Shown here piece after piece: positions 17,233 to 24,666 of a stretch of DNA of 64,000 nucleotides (position 1 is its first letter; each line of letters begins with the position of its first letter). The DNA is from DYFT01 sp041695085 (lineage in GTDB: Bacteria; Bacteroidota; Ignavibacteria; UBA10030). The notes below the pieces were generated by a model that ran no database searches, was not told the origin of the DNA, and saw only the letters and a list, made by a program, of their open reading frames with translations. A program made the translations under genes and the position numbers. The DNA lies in NCBI GenBank assembly GCA_041695085.1, contig JBGFRO010000047.1, positions 65,006 through 129,005 of the forward strand, written 5' to 3'.

Positions 17233-18615
17233 ATGGTTACTGTTGACCACGAATTGCTGAATACGTTGAAGATGTTTGACAAACCGGGGCCGCGCTATAC
17301 GAGCTATCCCACAGCCCCCATCTTCTCGTCCGATTACACCGATAAGCGGTTTGAGATCGACGTCATTCGGAACAACCACGAGAATCCCGCTCCGCTCTCC
17401 TTGTACGTTCACATTCCGTTCTGCGACACGCTCTGCTACTTCTGTGGATGCACCACCGTCGTCACGCGCAACCGGACACAGATCGACACATACCTGAAGG
17501 CGCTCGAGACGGAAGTCACGCGCATGGCCGCGTACATCGACAAAGACCGCAAGGTGGTGCAGATGCACTGGGGAGGGGGAACACCCTCCTATCTTGACCC
17601 GCAGCAAATCGCAGCGCTTTCGGATCTTCTGCGTCGTCATTTCCGGTTTGCAGAAGACGCCGAGATCAGCGTTGAGATCGATCCTCGGGAGTTGACGTAC
17701 GAACACATGCGAGCGTTTCGGGAGATAGGCGTGAATCGTATCAGCGTTGGAGTGCAGGACTTTGAGGAGCGCGTGCAGCGAGCGGTCAACCGCATTCAGC
17801 CTGAGAAGATGACACGCGACGTTCTCAATTGGTCGAGACAGCTCGGGATCGACAGCATCAATCTCGACCTGATCTATGGTCTACCTCTTCAAACGGTTGA
17901 TTCATTCGAAGAGACGCTTCGCCGCGTTATCGACCTGTCTCCGAACCGGGTTGCCGTTTTCAATTTTGCTTACGTGCCGTGGATGAAACCCCATCAACGC
18001 CTCATACACGCGGAAGACCTTCCCGATCCGGATACAAAATTGCGACTGCTTGCAACATCGATTGAGATGTTGGGTGCGGCAGGGTATGAATACATCGGTA
18101 TGGATCATTTCGCAAGGCCCGATGATGAATTGGCAGTAGCGCAAAAGAAGAAGGAGCTTCACAGAAACTTTCAGGGATACTCGACGAAGGCGGGGGCCGA
18201 TCTCTACGCATTCGGGATGTCGTCAATATCTCATTTCGGGGACGTGTATGCACAAAATGCGAAGACACTTCCGGATTACTACCGTGCAGTAGAGACGCAG
18301 CGCTTTCCGACAAGCGTTGGCTACAAGATGACGAAGGATGATCAAATCAGGAAATTCGTCATCATGCGATTGATGTGTGATCTGGAGGTGGACAAAGCGG
18401 AGGTGGAGGACTTCTTCGACATTTCCTTTGACGAGTACTTCGACGCCTCCATCAACCAGCTCTTTGACGTTGTGAGGTTGGGGATGGTAAAGCACACATT
18501 GAACAAGATCACAATAGAAGGCATGGGGAGGCTCGTGCTGCGGAATATCGCGATGTGCTTCGATGCGCATGTGGCTCAATTCAAGGACAAACAGCTCTTT
18601 TCAAGAACTGTCTGA
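17233..18615 (+). CDS. hemN: Oxygen-independent coproporphyrinogen III oxidase
   Basis: Radical SAM enzyme that decarboxylates two propionates of coproporphyrinogen III without oxygen, for anaerobic heme synthesis. The 460-residue protein has YVHIPFCDTLCYFCGC near residue 56, giving the CxxxCxxC [4Fe-4S] site plus the extra cysteine of true HemN, then GGGTPSYL, a radical-SAM barrel and the C-terminal HemN domain. It begins FDKPGPRYTSYPTAP, as genuine HemN does, which separates it from HemW. AAGGGGCG precedes the ATG. Heme demand from the many cytochromes here explains its presence next to an Rrf2 regulator. The 197-base gap before it has only a T-less dyad (17082-17101). Confidence 0.96.
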   Translation: MVTVDHELLNTLKMFDKPGPRYTSYPTAPIFSSDYTDKRFEIDVIRNNHENPAPLSLYVHIPFCDTLCYFCGCTTVVTRNRTQIDTYLKALETEVTRMAAYIDKDRKVVQMHWGGGTPSYLDPQQIAALSDLLRRHFRFAEDAEISVEIDPRELTYEHMRAFREIGVNRISVGVQDFEERVQRAVNRIQPEKMTRDVLNWSRQLGIDSINLDLIYGLPLQTVDSFEETLRRVIDLSPNRVAVFNFAYVPWMKPHQRLIHAEDLPDPDTKLRLLATSIEMLGAAGYEYIGMDHFARPDDELAVAQKKKELHRNFQGYSTKAGADLYAFGMSSISHFGDVYAQNAKTLPDYYRAVETQRFPTSVGYKMTKDDQIRKFVIMRLMCDLEVDKAEVEDFFDISFDEYFDASINQLFDVVRLGMVKHTLNKITIEGMGRLVLRNIAMCFDAHVAQFKDKQLFSRTV

Positions 18616-18622
18616 TTTTTTT
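18591..18622 (+). terminator. Probable terminator overlapping the end of hemN
   Basis: ACAG-C-TCTT pairs with AAGA-A-CTGT (18591-18599 with 18603-18611) around a three-base loop, followed by CTGA and seven T residues. It overlaps the last codons of hemN and separates it from the rrf2 promoter four bases on. Confidence 0.55.
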
Positions 18623-18625
18623 CTC

Positions 18626-18654
18626 TTGACATTTTCGGACAAGAAGTGTAATAT
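18626..18654 (+). promoter_or_regulatory. Sigma-70-type promoter of the first rrf2 gene
   Basis: TTGACA (18626-18631), a 17-base spacer and TAATAT (18649-18654) form a near-consensus promoter. The spacer holds ATTTTCGGAC, which is the inverse complement of GTCCGAAAT at 18666-18674. Transcription would begin close to 18661, so the leader is only about 15 bases and lacks a clear ribosome binding site. Confidence 0.88.
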
Positions 18655-18674
18655 AGGATAAAACAGTCCGAAAT
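18654..18674 (+). promoter_or_regulatory. Candidate Rrf2 operator overlapping the rrf2 start point
   Basis: TAGGATAA-N5-TCCGAAAT begins at the last base of the -10 box and covers the expected start point. The same paired motif with the same 13-base register occurs at 19134, 38248 and 56502. Its placement would give repression by a bound regulator, that is, autoregulation. Confidence 0.65.
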
Positions 18675-18675
18675 T

Positions 18676-19116
18676 ATGAGTATTATTTTCAGCCGGCAAT
18701 GTGAATACGCTCTCCAAGCGGTCACCTATATTGCATTAAAACCTGTTGGTGAAATGACCTCCATCAAGGAACTCGCGAAGAAGCTGGATATTCCCTACCA
18801 CTTTCTCGCAAAAATCTTGCAGGATCTTGTCTACAAGGGGTTGTTGACGTCGCAGAAAGGACCGAGCGGCGGGTTTGCTTTGGGAATGCCTGCCAAGGAT
18901 ATCACGCTCTTTCACATTGTCGAAGCGATCGACGGTGTTAATTTTACGAACAGATGTGTCCTTGGTTTTCCCGAGTGCTCAGACAAAAATCCCTGTGCTG
19001 TGCACGAACAGTGGGCAGGGTTGCGCGACGGAATCTATCAGATGCTCGTGAGCCGCAACATCGCGGAGGTGGCCAAGGAGATGCGAAAGCCCGAATACCG
19101 GGCAGTAGCTCGCTAA
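18676..19116 (+). CDS. Rrf2-family Fe-S transcription regulator (NsrR/IscR-like)
   Basis: The 146-residue protein begins MSIIFSRQCEYALQAV and has the Rrf2 winged helix (IPYHFLAKILQDL recognition helix, GPSGGFAL wing). Three cysteines, C-x6-C-x5-C in CVLGFPECSDKNPC, match the Fe-S cluster ligands of the NsrR/IscR type. Such regulators sense NO, iron or cluster status. It shares cysteine spacing and most of its helix-turn-helix with the second Rrf2 protein (56536). It has its own promoter and operator and lies just upstream of the nitrogen-oxide related cluster, so NO sensing is a reasonable inference. Confidence 0.9.
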   Translation: MSIIFSRQCEYALQAVTYIALKPVGEMTSIKELAKKLDIPYHFLAKILQDLVYKGLLTSQKGPSGGFALGMPAKDITLFHIVEAIDGVNFTNRCVLGFPECSDKNPCAVHEQWAGLRDGIYQMLVSRNIAEVAKEMRKPEYRAVAR

Positions 19117-19133
19117 CTTTTTTTGTAGAATAA

Positions 19134-19154
19134 TCAGATAAATAACTCCGAAAT
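19134..19154 (+). promoter_or_regulatory. Candidate Rrf2 operator before the polyferredoxin gene
   Basis: TCAGATAA-N5-TCCGAAAT, in the same register as the site in the rrf2 promoter. AATAAT (19129-19134) stands where a -10 box should be, but no good -35 box is seen, so this may be a weak or internal promoter. Confidence 0.58.
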
Positions 19155-19174
19155 AAAAAACCTGTTCAACTCGT

Positions 19175-20413
19175 ATGAGTCGTGAAGATGACAGCCTTGT
19201 CGCCGCGTCAGCACCTGTAACGCAGTACATCGAAACGGCGAGAACCTCCATTCAGAGGAGGGCGGAGGCTCAGAGCAAGGAAGCCAAACGACGCAGGATC
19301 AAAAAGCTTCCACCTGAATTGCGCCGCAGAGAGATCAACTTCTCGCTCGAACCGGTGTGGTATCGTCGACTTCTCTGGCGGTTGAAGGAGGATTCGCAGT
19401 TCCTGCGAAGTACGGTGCAATTAACGTTTGCCCTCCTTTGCATCTGGATCGGATATGAATTCTATCTTTTCGTCCAGTGGGGAATGTCGGATGGGAGCGT
19501 TCCGTTCTTTCCCCGGCCGCCGGGGGTCGAAGGTTTCCTCCCCATCAGCGCTTTGATGAGTTTGAAGTATTGGATGGTGACGGGAATTATCAATCACGTT
19601 CATCCATCCGGACTCTTCATTCTGCTCGCCATATTGGCTATCGGGTTGTTTCTCAAGAAGGCATTCTGCGGTTGGCTCTGTCCGATCGGAACGTTGAGCG
19701 AGTCACTCTGGATGGCGGGGGAAAAGCTCTTCGGCCGAAACCTCAAGATCACGAAATGGCTCGACTATCCGCTCCGATCTCTCAAATATCTTCTGATGGG
19801 CTACTTTGTTTACTCTGTGATGCAGATGGACGTGGATGCCTTGAAGACCTTCATCTACAGCCCGTACAACAAGGTGGCGGATATCAAGATGTATCTCTTC
19901 TTCGCCGACATCTCCTCCTTTGCGTTGTGGACGATACTGATTCTTGTTGCGCTCTCAGTGGTGGTGAAAAATTTCTGGTGTCGTTATCTCTGCCCGTACG
20001 GCGCTCTCCTCGGTGCTTTGAGTTGGTTGAGTCCCTTGAAAATCACGCGCAACAAGTCGACATGCATCAACTGCAAGCTCTGCACGAGGGCATGCCCCTC
20101 CAGCATCAAGGTGCACACCGTCCAGAGAGTCTGGAGCGACGAGTGTATGAGCTGTTTGCGCTGTGTCGAGGCTTGTCCGGTCATCAACACCTTGCAGATG
20201 AAGACGAAGCAAGAGGCCAAACCGATTCCCGGATGGGTATTCGGAACGCTCGTTTTAGGCGTCTTTGTGGCGGTGACGGGACTTGCGATGCTGACCGGCA
20301 ACTGGCAGAATGGCATCTCCAAAGAAGAGTATGCAAAACGATTCAAGGAACTCGATGCACCTGTCTATCAACACTTTCGCGGTGAGGTAGCTCCCTATGG
20401 TCCCAACGACTGA
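19175..20413 (+). CDS. Membrane polyferredoxin of the NapH/NosR/CcoG type
   Basis: The 412-residue protein has an N-terminal cytoplasmic segment of about 75 residues, then five or more membrane helices, two CxxxCP membrane motifs (FCGWLCPIG near 160, WCRYLCPYG near 270) and a two-[4Fe-4S] domain (CINCKLCTRACP, CMSCLRCVEACP near 295-340), ending in one more helix. Homologues carry electrons across or along the membrane in nitrous oxide, nitrate and oxidase maturation systems. The FMN-binding periplasmic domain of full NosR is absent. Position behind an Rrf2 gene and an operator copy, and before the cytochrome/DUF2249 genes, suggests it feeds that module or supports its metal sites. Confidence 0.82.
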   Translation: MSREDDSLVAASAPVTQYIETARTSIQRRAEAQSKEAKRRRIKKLPPELRRREINFSLEPVWYRRLLWRLKEDSQFLRSTVQLTFALLCIWIGYEFYLFVQWGMSDGSVPFFPRPPGVEGFLPISALMSLKYWMVTGIINHVHPSGLFILLAILAIGLFLKKAFCGWLCPIGTLSESLWMAGEKLFGRNLKITKWLDYPLRSLKYLLMGYFVYSVMQMDVDALKTFIYSPYNKVADIKMYLFFADISSFALWTILILVALSVVVKNFWCRYLCPYGALLGALSWLSPLKITRNKSTCINCKLCTRACPSSIKVHTVQRVWSDECMSCLRCVEACPVINTLQMKTKQEAKPIPGWVFGTLVLGVFVAVTGLAMLTGNWQNGISKEEYAKRFKELDAPVYQHFRGEVAPYGPND

Positions 20414-21188
20414 GGAAGACGTGAAGCAACTTGATTCTATTTCAGAATTTTACGACGCGCTCGCGTCTGAGTACGATGCCATGACGTCGTTCGAACGCCG
20501 CTTTGTGCACGAGAAGCCGTTCTTTCGCGTCCTGGTTGAGAAATACAAGATCCGGACTGCACTTGACGCGGGTTGTGGGACAGGATTTCACTCGCTCCTC
20601 CTTGCGCAACTGGGTGTGAAGATGACTGCGGTGGATATTTCTACCGAGATGTTAGAGCGCGTCCAGCGTCACGCAAAGGAAATGGAGTTGTCGATTTCGA
20701 CGCTTCGTTCAAGCTTTCAGACGCTGAGGTCGAACACGATCGGCTCGTATGATGCCGTTGTAAGTTTGGGCAATTCTCTCCCCCACCTGCTTTCGCTGGA
20801 TGATCTGCGAAGTGCCATTGTGAATTTCGCGGCGATATTGAAGCCCGGAGGCGTTCTCTTTCTGCAAAACCTGAACTACGAGCGTATTCTTTCCAGGCAA
20901 GAACGCGTCCAGAGTGTGAAGGAGGCGGGTGATACAACCTTTGTCCGGTTTTATGATTACGAACGACCCTTTCTGTCGTTCAACATCCTCACCATCCGTC
21001 GACACGGGGGCGATTCAGTGGAGCAATTGAGGACGATTCGACTGAGGCCGATTGTGAGCGCGGAACTTCTTCCGCTCCTTACCGAGTCGGGATTTGTCGA
21101 CATCAAAACATACGGCGGCATCACGATGGAGGAGTTCCGACCGCTCGAGGCCAAAGACCTTGTCATACTAGCGCGAAAGCCAGAGTAG
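20397..21188 (+). CDS. Class I SAM-dependent methyltransferase
   Basis: The 263-residue protein has the SAM-binding motif I LDAGCGTGFHSLLLAQLG near residue 60, followed by AVDIS (motif II) and DAVVSLGNSLPHL (motif IV region). No membrane helix. It overlaps the end of the polyferredoxin gene by 17 bases when read from the ATG at 20397, while a GTG at 20421 with GAGGA is an alternative. The substrate is unknown; small-molecule methyltransferases of this class occur in many contexts, so its link to the respiratory genes rests on position only. Confidence 0.82.
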   Translation: MVPTTEEDVKQLDSISEFYDALASEYDAMTSFERRFVHEKPFFRVLVEKYKIRTALDAGCGTGFHSLLLAQLGVKMTAVDISTEMLERVQRHAKEMELSISTLRSSFQTLRSNTIGSYDAVVSLGNSLPHLLSLDDLRSAIVNFAAILKPGGVLFLQNLNYERILSRQERVQSVKEAGDTTFVRFYDYERPFLSFNILTIRRHGGDSVEQLRTIRLRPIVSAELLPLLTESGFVDIKTYGGITMEEFRPLEAKDLVILARKPE

Positions 21189-21193
21189 TTGAA

Positions 21194-21331
21194 TTGCCGG
21201 AACTCAGTTGGACAATTGCTGCAGCCTCGGCGTTTCAAGTCATCGCCTTTGGTCTGTTCTTCTACTCGATGTGGGGACGTATTCGAGCCGTTGGAAGTGC
21301 ACTCCGCGAAGCTCAAGGCGAACACTTCTAA
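21194..21331 (+). CDS. Tiny single-pass membrane protein
   Basis: A 45-residue frame starts at a TTG five bases after the methyltransferase stop. Residues 5-25 (SWTIAAASAFQVIAFGLFFY) make one membrane helix, followed by a basic, then mixed-charge, tail ending GEHF. No clear ribosome binding site, so expression may be by coupling to the gene before. It lies directly upstream of the DUF2249/cytochrome c/12-helix protein operon. Size and topology recall small accessory subunits of heme-copper oxidases (CcoQ-like), but no sequence family was recognised. Confidence 0.5.
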   Translation: MPELSWTIAAASAFQVIAFGLFFYSMWGRIRAVGSALREAQGEHF

Positions 21332-21360
21332 CCATACTTCGTTGAAAGGAGAGACCCATG

Positions 21361-21594
21361 TCAAAGAACCATCAACTCGACGTACGTGTCATTCCTCCCC
21401 CGCAGAAGCACCCGACGATCTTTCGAACGTTCGATGCGCTTGCACCGGGCGAGAGCTTTGAACTGATCAACGACCACGAACCGCGACCGCTCTTGTACCA
21501 ATTCCAGTTCGAGCGCACGGGCCAGTTTCAATGGCAATATGTTGAAGAGGGTCCGGAGGTCTGGCGCGTCAACATTACAAAGGTGGCAGCATGA
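21361..21594 (+). CDS. DUF2249-domain protein
   Basis: The 77-residue protein is one DUF2249 (SirA/TusA-like fold) domain: LDVRVIPPPQKHPTIFRTFDAL, then SFELINDHEPRPLLYQFQFE and a final strand WRVNI. It follows GAAAGGAGAG. DUF2249 proteins occur repeatedly beside nitric oxide and denitrification genes, but no biochemical role is settled. The histidine in NDHEP is conserved in the family. Its stop overlaps the start of the cytochrome c gene (ATGA). Confidence 0.85.
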   Translation, partial: SKNHQLDVRVIPPPQKHPTIFRTFDALAPGESFELINDHEPRPLLYQFQFERTGQFQWQYVEEGPEVWRVNITKVAA

Positions 21595-21998
21595 CGCGTG
21601 AAAGTGCGCTCGTCTTTGCGAAGTTCGTGACCGCATTTCTCGCTCTTCTCTTCATGATGATTCTGATCAACAGTCTTGTCGGACGGGCTTCGAACGAGGA
21701 GATGACGCCGTGGCGGACGTTCAATCCAACCGCCGCGGATATTCATGAGGGGAAGACGATTATGGAACGTAACGGCTGCTTTGCGTGTCACGCCGTGGAC
21801 GGCTTTGGCGGACAGATTGGTCCGGCATTGAACGGCGCGACGAAACGAAAGAGCAGGGAAGAGCTTTATCACTGGATCAAATCTCCCTGGTCTGTGAAGC
21901 CGGGGACGAGGATGCCGCAATACAACCTCACCGATGAAGCCATTCTGAAAATTATCGGCTATCTCGAAACCAAAGACTCCGTGAAGGTACAGCGATGA
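21591..21998 (+). CDS. Membrane-anchored monoheme cytochrome c (NorC-like)
   Basis: The 135-residue protein has one N-terminal membrane helix (about 8-28) and one heme motif CFACH near residue 61. Residues around it (ADIHEGKTIMERNGCFACH) and after it (GPALNGATKR, then YHWIKSPWSVKPGTRMPQY with the axial Met) follow the pattern of NorC and related class I cytochromes. It overlaps both neighbours by four bases, so it is translated together with the DUF2249 proteins and the 12-helix membrane protein. It probably delivers electrons to that protein or to a periplasmic oxidase or reductase. Confidence 0.85.
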   Translation: MTRESALVFAKFVTAFLALLFMMILINSLVGRASNEEMTPWRTFNPTAADIHEGKTIMERNGCFACHAVDGFGGQIGPALNGATKRKSREELYHWIKSPWSVKPGTRMPQYNLTDEAILKIIGYLETKDSVKVQR

Positions 21999-22867
21999 TG
22001 ACACCAAAAATGATTACAGAAGACTGGAAAGTCTCGAAAGTGTTAGAAGAATACCCGCAAACGCTAGAGGTGTTTGTGGCTGCAACGCCGCACTTCAAGA
22101 AGCTGCGAAACCCCCTATTGCGAAAGGCGCTTGCACCGCGCGTGACGGTGTTGCAGGCAGCGAGGATTGGCGGCGTGGAAGTCGATGAGCTGCTCAAAAA
22201 CCTGAACGCGTCCATTAGCCTTGAGTATGTCCCTCAGAACGGCACACCGGTGAACAAGACTCAACAGCAGTTGGAGGAATTTGAGGACATCAATCAGGCC
22301 ATTATCGAAACCGTTGCCACTGAGGAAGTGGTGCTCGATGTCCGTCCCATCATTTCATCGGGCTCCGACCCTTTAAAGATCATCCTGCAAAACGTGCGGG
22401 GGCTTCAGGAAGGTCAAGCGTTGCATCTGATCAACTCGTTCGAGCCGATCCCTCTGTATTCAGTTCTCGGTGGTAAGGGATTTGAGCATTTCACGCGCAA
22501 CATGATGGGCGTGTGGCACGTCTGGTTCTTTCGGTCAAGAGATGGAGCAAGCAGATTACAGCAAACAGAGAGCGGCAACCAACCATCAACGGAATCGGTC
22601 GAGACGGAAGAGAAAATCATAAAGCTTGATGTGCGCGGACTTCCTCCGCCGGAGCCGATGATGCGCGTTCTCGAGAAGCTCTCCGAAGTGGACGAGCACG
22701 CAGTTCTCCTGGTGCTTCACCATCGTGAGCCGATGATGCTGTACGAGAAACTGGAAGAACGTGGTTACACAGCCACGACCACCAAGATTGAAGAAAACTA
22801 CTATGAGGTTGTGATACGGAGAAAGCCGCAGATCGAAACACCGGCGTTCTTGCGGGAGGAGTCATGA
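21995..22867 (+). CDS. DUF1858-DUF2249-DUF2249 multidomain protein
   Basis: The 290-residue cytoplasmic protein has a DUF1858 helical domain (about 1-70), then a first DUF2249 domain (about 107-180: VVLDVRPI, LINSFEPIPLY) and a second (about 208-278: LDVRGLPPPEPMMRVLEKL, LHHREPMMLYEKL). The linker at residues 183-206 is low-complexity (RDGASRLQQTESGNQPS) and is encoded by a short A/G-rich repeat that also occurs in gaps further on. DUF1858 domains elsewhere accompany hybrid-cluster proteins and NO-stress proteins. Its ends overlap the cytochrome c gene and the next gene as ATGA. Function unknown. Confidence 0.8.
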   Translation: MMTPKMITEDWKVSKVLEEYPQTLEVFVAATPHFKKLRNPLLRKALAPRVTVLQAARIGGVEVDELLKNLNASISLEYVPQNGTPVNKTQQQLEEFEDINQAIIETVATEEVVLDVRPIISSGSDPLKIILQNVRGLQEGQALHLINSFEPIPLYSVLGGKGFEHFTRNMMGVWHVWFFRSRDGASRLQQTESGNQPSTESVETEEKIIKLDVRGLPPPEPMMRVLEKLSEVDEHAVLLVLHHREPMMLYEKLEERGYTATTTKIEENYYEVVIRRKPQIETPAFLREES

Positions 22868-24219
22868 TGACCAAGACAATTCTGAAGGAAGATGATTCAT
22901 CTCGTGAAAAGATGATGGGACCAACAAATATCGCGTCGAGGATGGCCCCTCCGTTCGGAATGGTGATCAAATACTTTGTTGCGTCGATTCTCTCGTTTGT
23001 GATTCTCGCCGGAATGCTCGTCGTCTTTGGAGATGCGGTTCAGGGACATCATTTCCAACCGAAGCTCCTCGCGTTTACACATATCGCAACGCTCGGATGG
23101 ATCACCATGATCATCTTTGGGGCTATGTTCCAGCTTGTGCCGGTGGTATTGGAAGTGAAGTTGTTCAGCCACAGGCTGGGGGAAATTCAGTTCTGGATGT
23201 ATCTTGTCGGAAGCATCGGGCTTGTGGTCGGTTTCTGGACGTTCAATGTGGGGATCCATATGACGGCCTCTGCTCTCCTCGTCACCGGCGCGATGCTTCT
23301 CTTCATTGGGAACATCTTGGCAACGATGGCCAAAGTGTCTCAATGGAATCTCACAGGACTCTATCTCCTTGCTGCGTTAGTGTATCTCGCGGCGACGGCG
23401 GTAGCCGGTCTGCTGTTGACGATCAACCTCGGCTATCCGTTCATCAGCCGGATTCATCTCGACTATCTGAAGATCCACGCGCACATCGGTTTTATCGGCT
23501 GGGTGGTGATGGTGATTATGGGGGTAGGATTGAAGCTGATTCCGATGTTCAGTCTGTCACACGGATACTCCATGCTTCCTGCGAAGATCGCTTTCGTACT
23601 GGTAAACATCGGATTAATGGGGGTCTCGATCGAGTGGCTCTTGACAGGTGAGCGATGGCTCCTTGGAACGTATGTGGCAATCCTTGTCGCAGGACTTCTC
23701 TCGTTCCTTGTTCAACTCGGTCTTGTGATTTCTCACCGCATGCGCCGATTGTTCGATCTTGGCATGAAGTTCTCCATTGTGGCGTTTGCCTATTTCTTCG
23801 CATCGATCTGTTTTGGGGCCATCCTCGCGTTTGGAGATGTGGAGGAGGGTGAGTTGAAGGATGCGTTGGTGCTCACCTATGGTGCTATGATCATGCTGGG
23901 TTTTTTCTCGACACTTATCATCGGTCAAATGTACAAGATCGTTCCGTTCCTCGTCTGGTTTCATACCTTCAGCGATCGCGTCGGAAAGGAACAGGTGCCG
24001 ATGTTGAAAGACATGGTGAACGAACGATTAGGGGAGATCCAATTCTACCTGTTTACAGTTGGCGTGTTTGGTGTTCTGCTCTCCCTCATATTCTCTCAGG
24101 GCACGATGCTGCAAATCAGTTTTGATCTCGTCTTTGTTTCATCCCTCCTCTTTCTTTTCAATATGTCTTCCATTTTCTATCTGAAGGTACGTTATGGTAA
24201 CAAGAAAGCAAGTGCTTGA
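22864..24219 (+). CDS. 12-helix membrane protein with heme-copper oxidase-like fold, no CuB site seen
   Basis: The 451-residue protein has twelve predicted helices. Helices 2, 6 and 10 share a repeated pattern: THIATLGW...FQLVPV, HAHIGFIGW...LKLIPM and LTYGAMIMLGFF...YKIVPF, and RLGEIQF recurs after helices 2 and 10. That threefold pseudo-repeat and the histidines at the start of helices 2 and 6 recall heme-copper oxidase subunit I and NnrS proteins. The HPxVY and HH motifs of CuB and high-spin heme ligands are not seen, so a catalytic oxidase or NO reductase is not supported. A heme-binding membrane protein coupled to the NorC-like cytochrome is the most reasonable reading. A start codon overlap (ATGA) ties it to the DUF2249 genes. 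Confidence 0.65.
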   Translation: MMTKTILKEDDSSREKMMGPTNIASRMAPPFGMVIKYFVASILSFVILAGMLVVFGDAVQGHHFQPKLLAFTHIATLGWITMIIFGAMFQLVPVVLEVKLFSHRLGEIQFWMYLVGSIGLVVGFWTFNVGIHMTASALLVTGAMLLFIGNILATMAKVSQWNLTGLYLLAALVYLAATAVAGLLLTINLGYPFISRIHLDYLKIHAHIGFIGWVVMVIMGVGLKLIPMFSLSHGYSMLPAKIAFVLVNIGLMGVSIEWLLTGERWLLGTYVAILVAGLLSFLVQLGLVISHRMRRLFDLGMKFSIVAFAYFFASICFGAILAFGDVEEGELKDALVLTYGAMIMLGFFSTLIIGQMYKIVPFLVWFHTFSDRVGKEQVPMLKDMVNERLGEIQFYLFTVGVFGVLLSLIFSQGTMLQISFDLVFVSSLLFLFNMSSIFYLKVRYGNKKASA

Positions 24220-24505
24220 ATCGTTGAAAATGGTGATCGATCCGGAGCTTGGCATCAGTGTTGTTGACCTTGGTTTGATCTATGACATTGATGTGGAGGA
24301 GGACGCGATCCACGTTACAATGACGTTGACGACCGCCGGATGTCCGTTGCACGAGAGCATGGTGGAGGCGGTGCGGCAAGTCGTACAAATGACCGACTTG
24401 ACGAAGACTGTCGATGTTCAGCTCGTATGGGAACCACCATGGACCCCTGAACGGCTTACTCCAGCGGCAAAGCAGATGCTCGGTTGGCACGGTTCCGAGA
24501 TGTGA
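24194..24505 (+). CDS. MIP18/DUF59-family iron-sulfur cluster assembly factor
   Basis: The 103-residue protein is a single DUF59 domain: VIDPELGISVVDLGLIYDI, the reactive-cysteine segment TTAGCPLHESM, and the final strand VQLVWEPPW. These proteins (SufT/PaaD type) help deliver Fe-S clusters to target proteins. It overlaps the 12-helix gene by 26 bases, so it belongs to the same operon. In this setting it likely supports the Fe-S enzymes downstream or the polyferredoxin upstream. Confidence 0.88.
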   Translation: MVTRKQVLESLKMVIDPELGISVVDLGLIYDIDVEEDAIHVTMTLTTAGCPLHESMVEAVRQVVQMTDLTKTVDVQLVWEPPWTPERLTPAAKQMLGWHGSEM

Positions 24506-24666
24506 GAAAATGAGGGATATCTCATAGCAAAAGTGCAAAGGAAGGCGTGAGGAGCCTGGGGTTAAGGAAAGGAAATATGAGCATTTGAATTCCCCAAAAA
24601 TAAGAGACAATACTCTGAATAGCGGTACAAAACTTGTGATTGCAGCAATACCTCTTTCAGGCATCT

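Noticed and set aside
17069..17260. Possible 63-residue gene before hemN
   Set aside because: TTG start without ribosome binding site, and it overlaps the hemN start in another frame.
19477..20385. 302-codon plus-strand frame inside the polyferredoxin gene
   Set aside because: Out-of-frame reading of a gene with clear Fe-S motifs; no ribosome binding site.
22864..24219. Calling the 12-helix protein a NO reductase or cbb3 oxidase
   Set aside because: CuB and high-spin heme histidine motifs were not found; only the general fold is supported.
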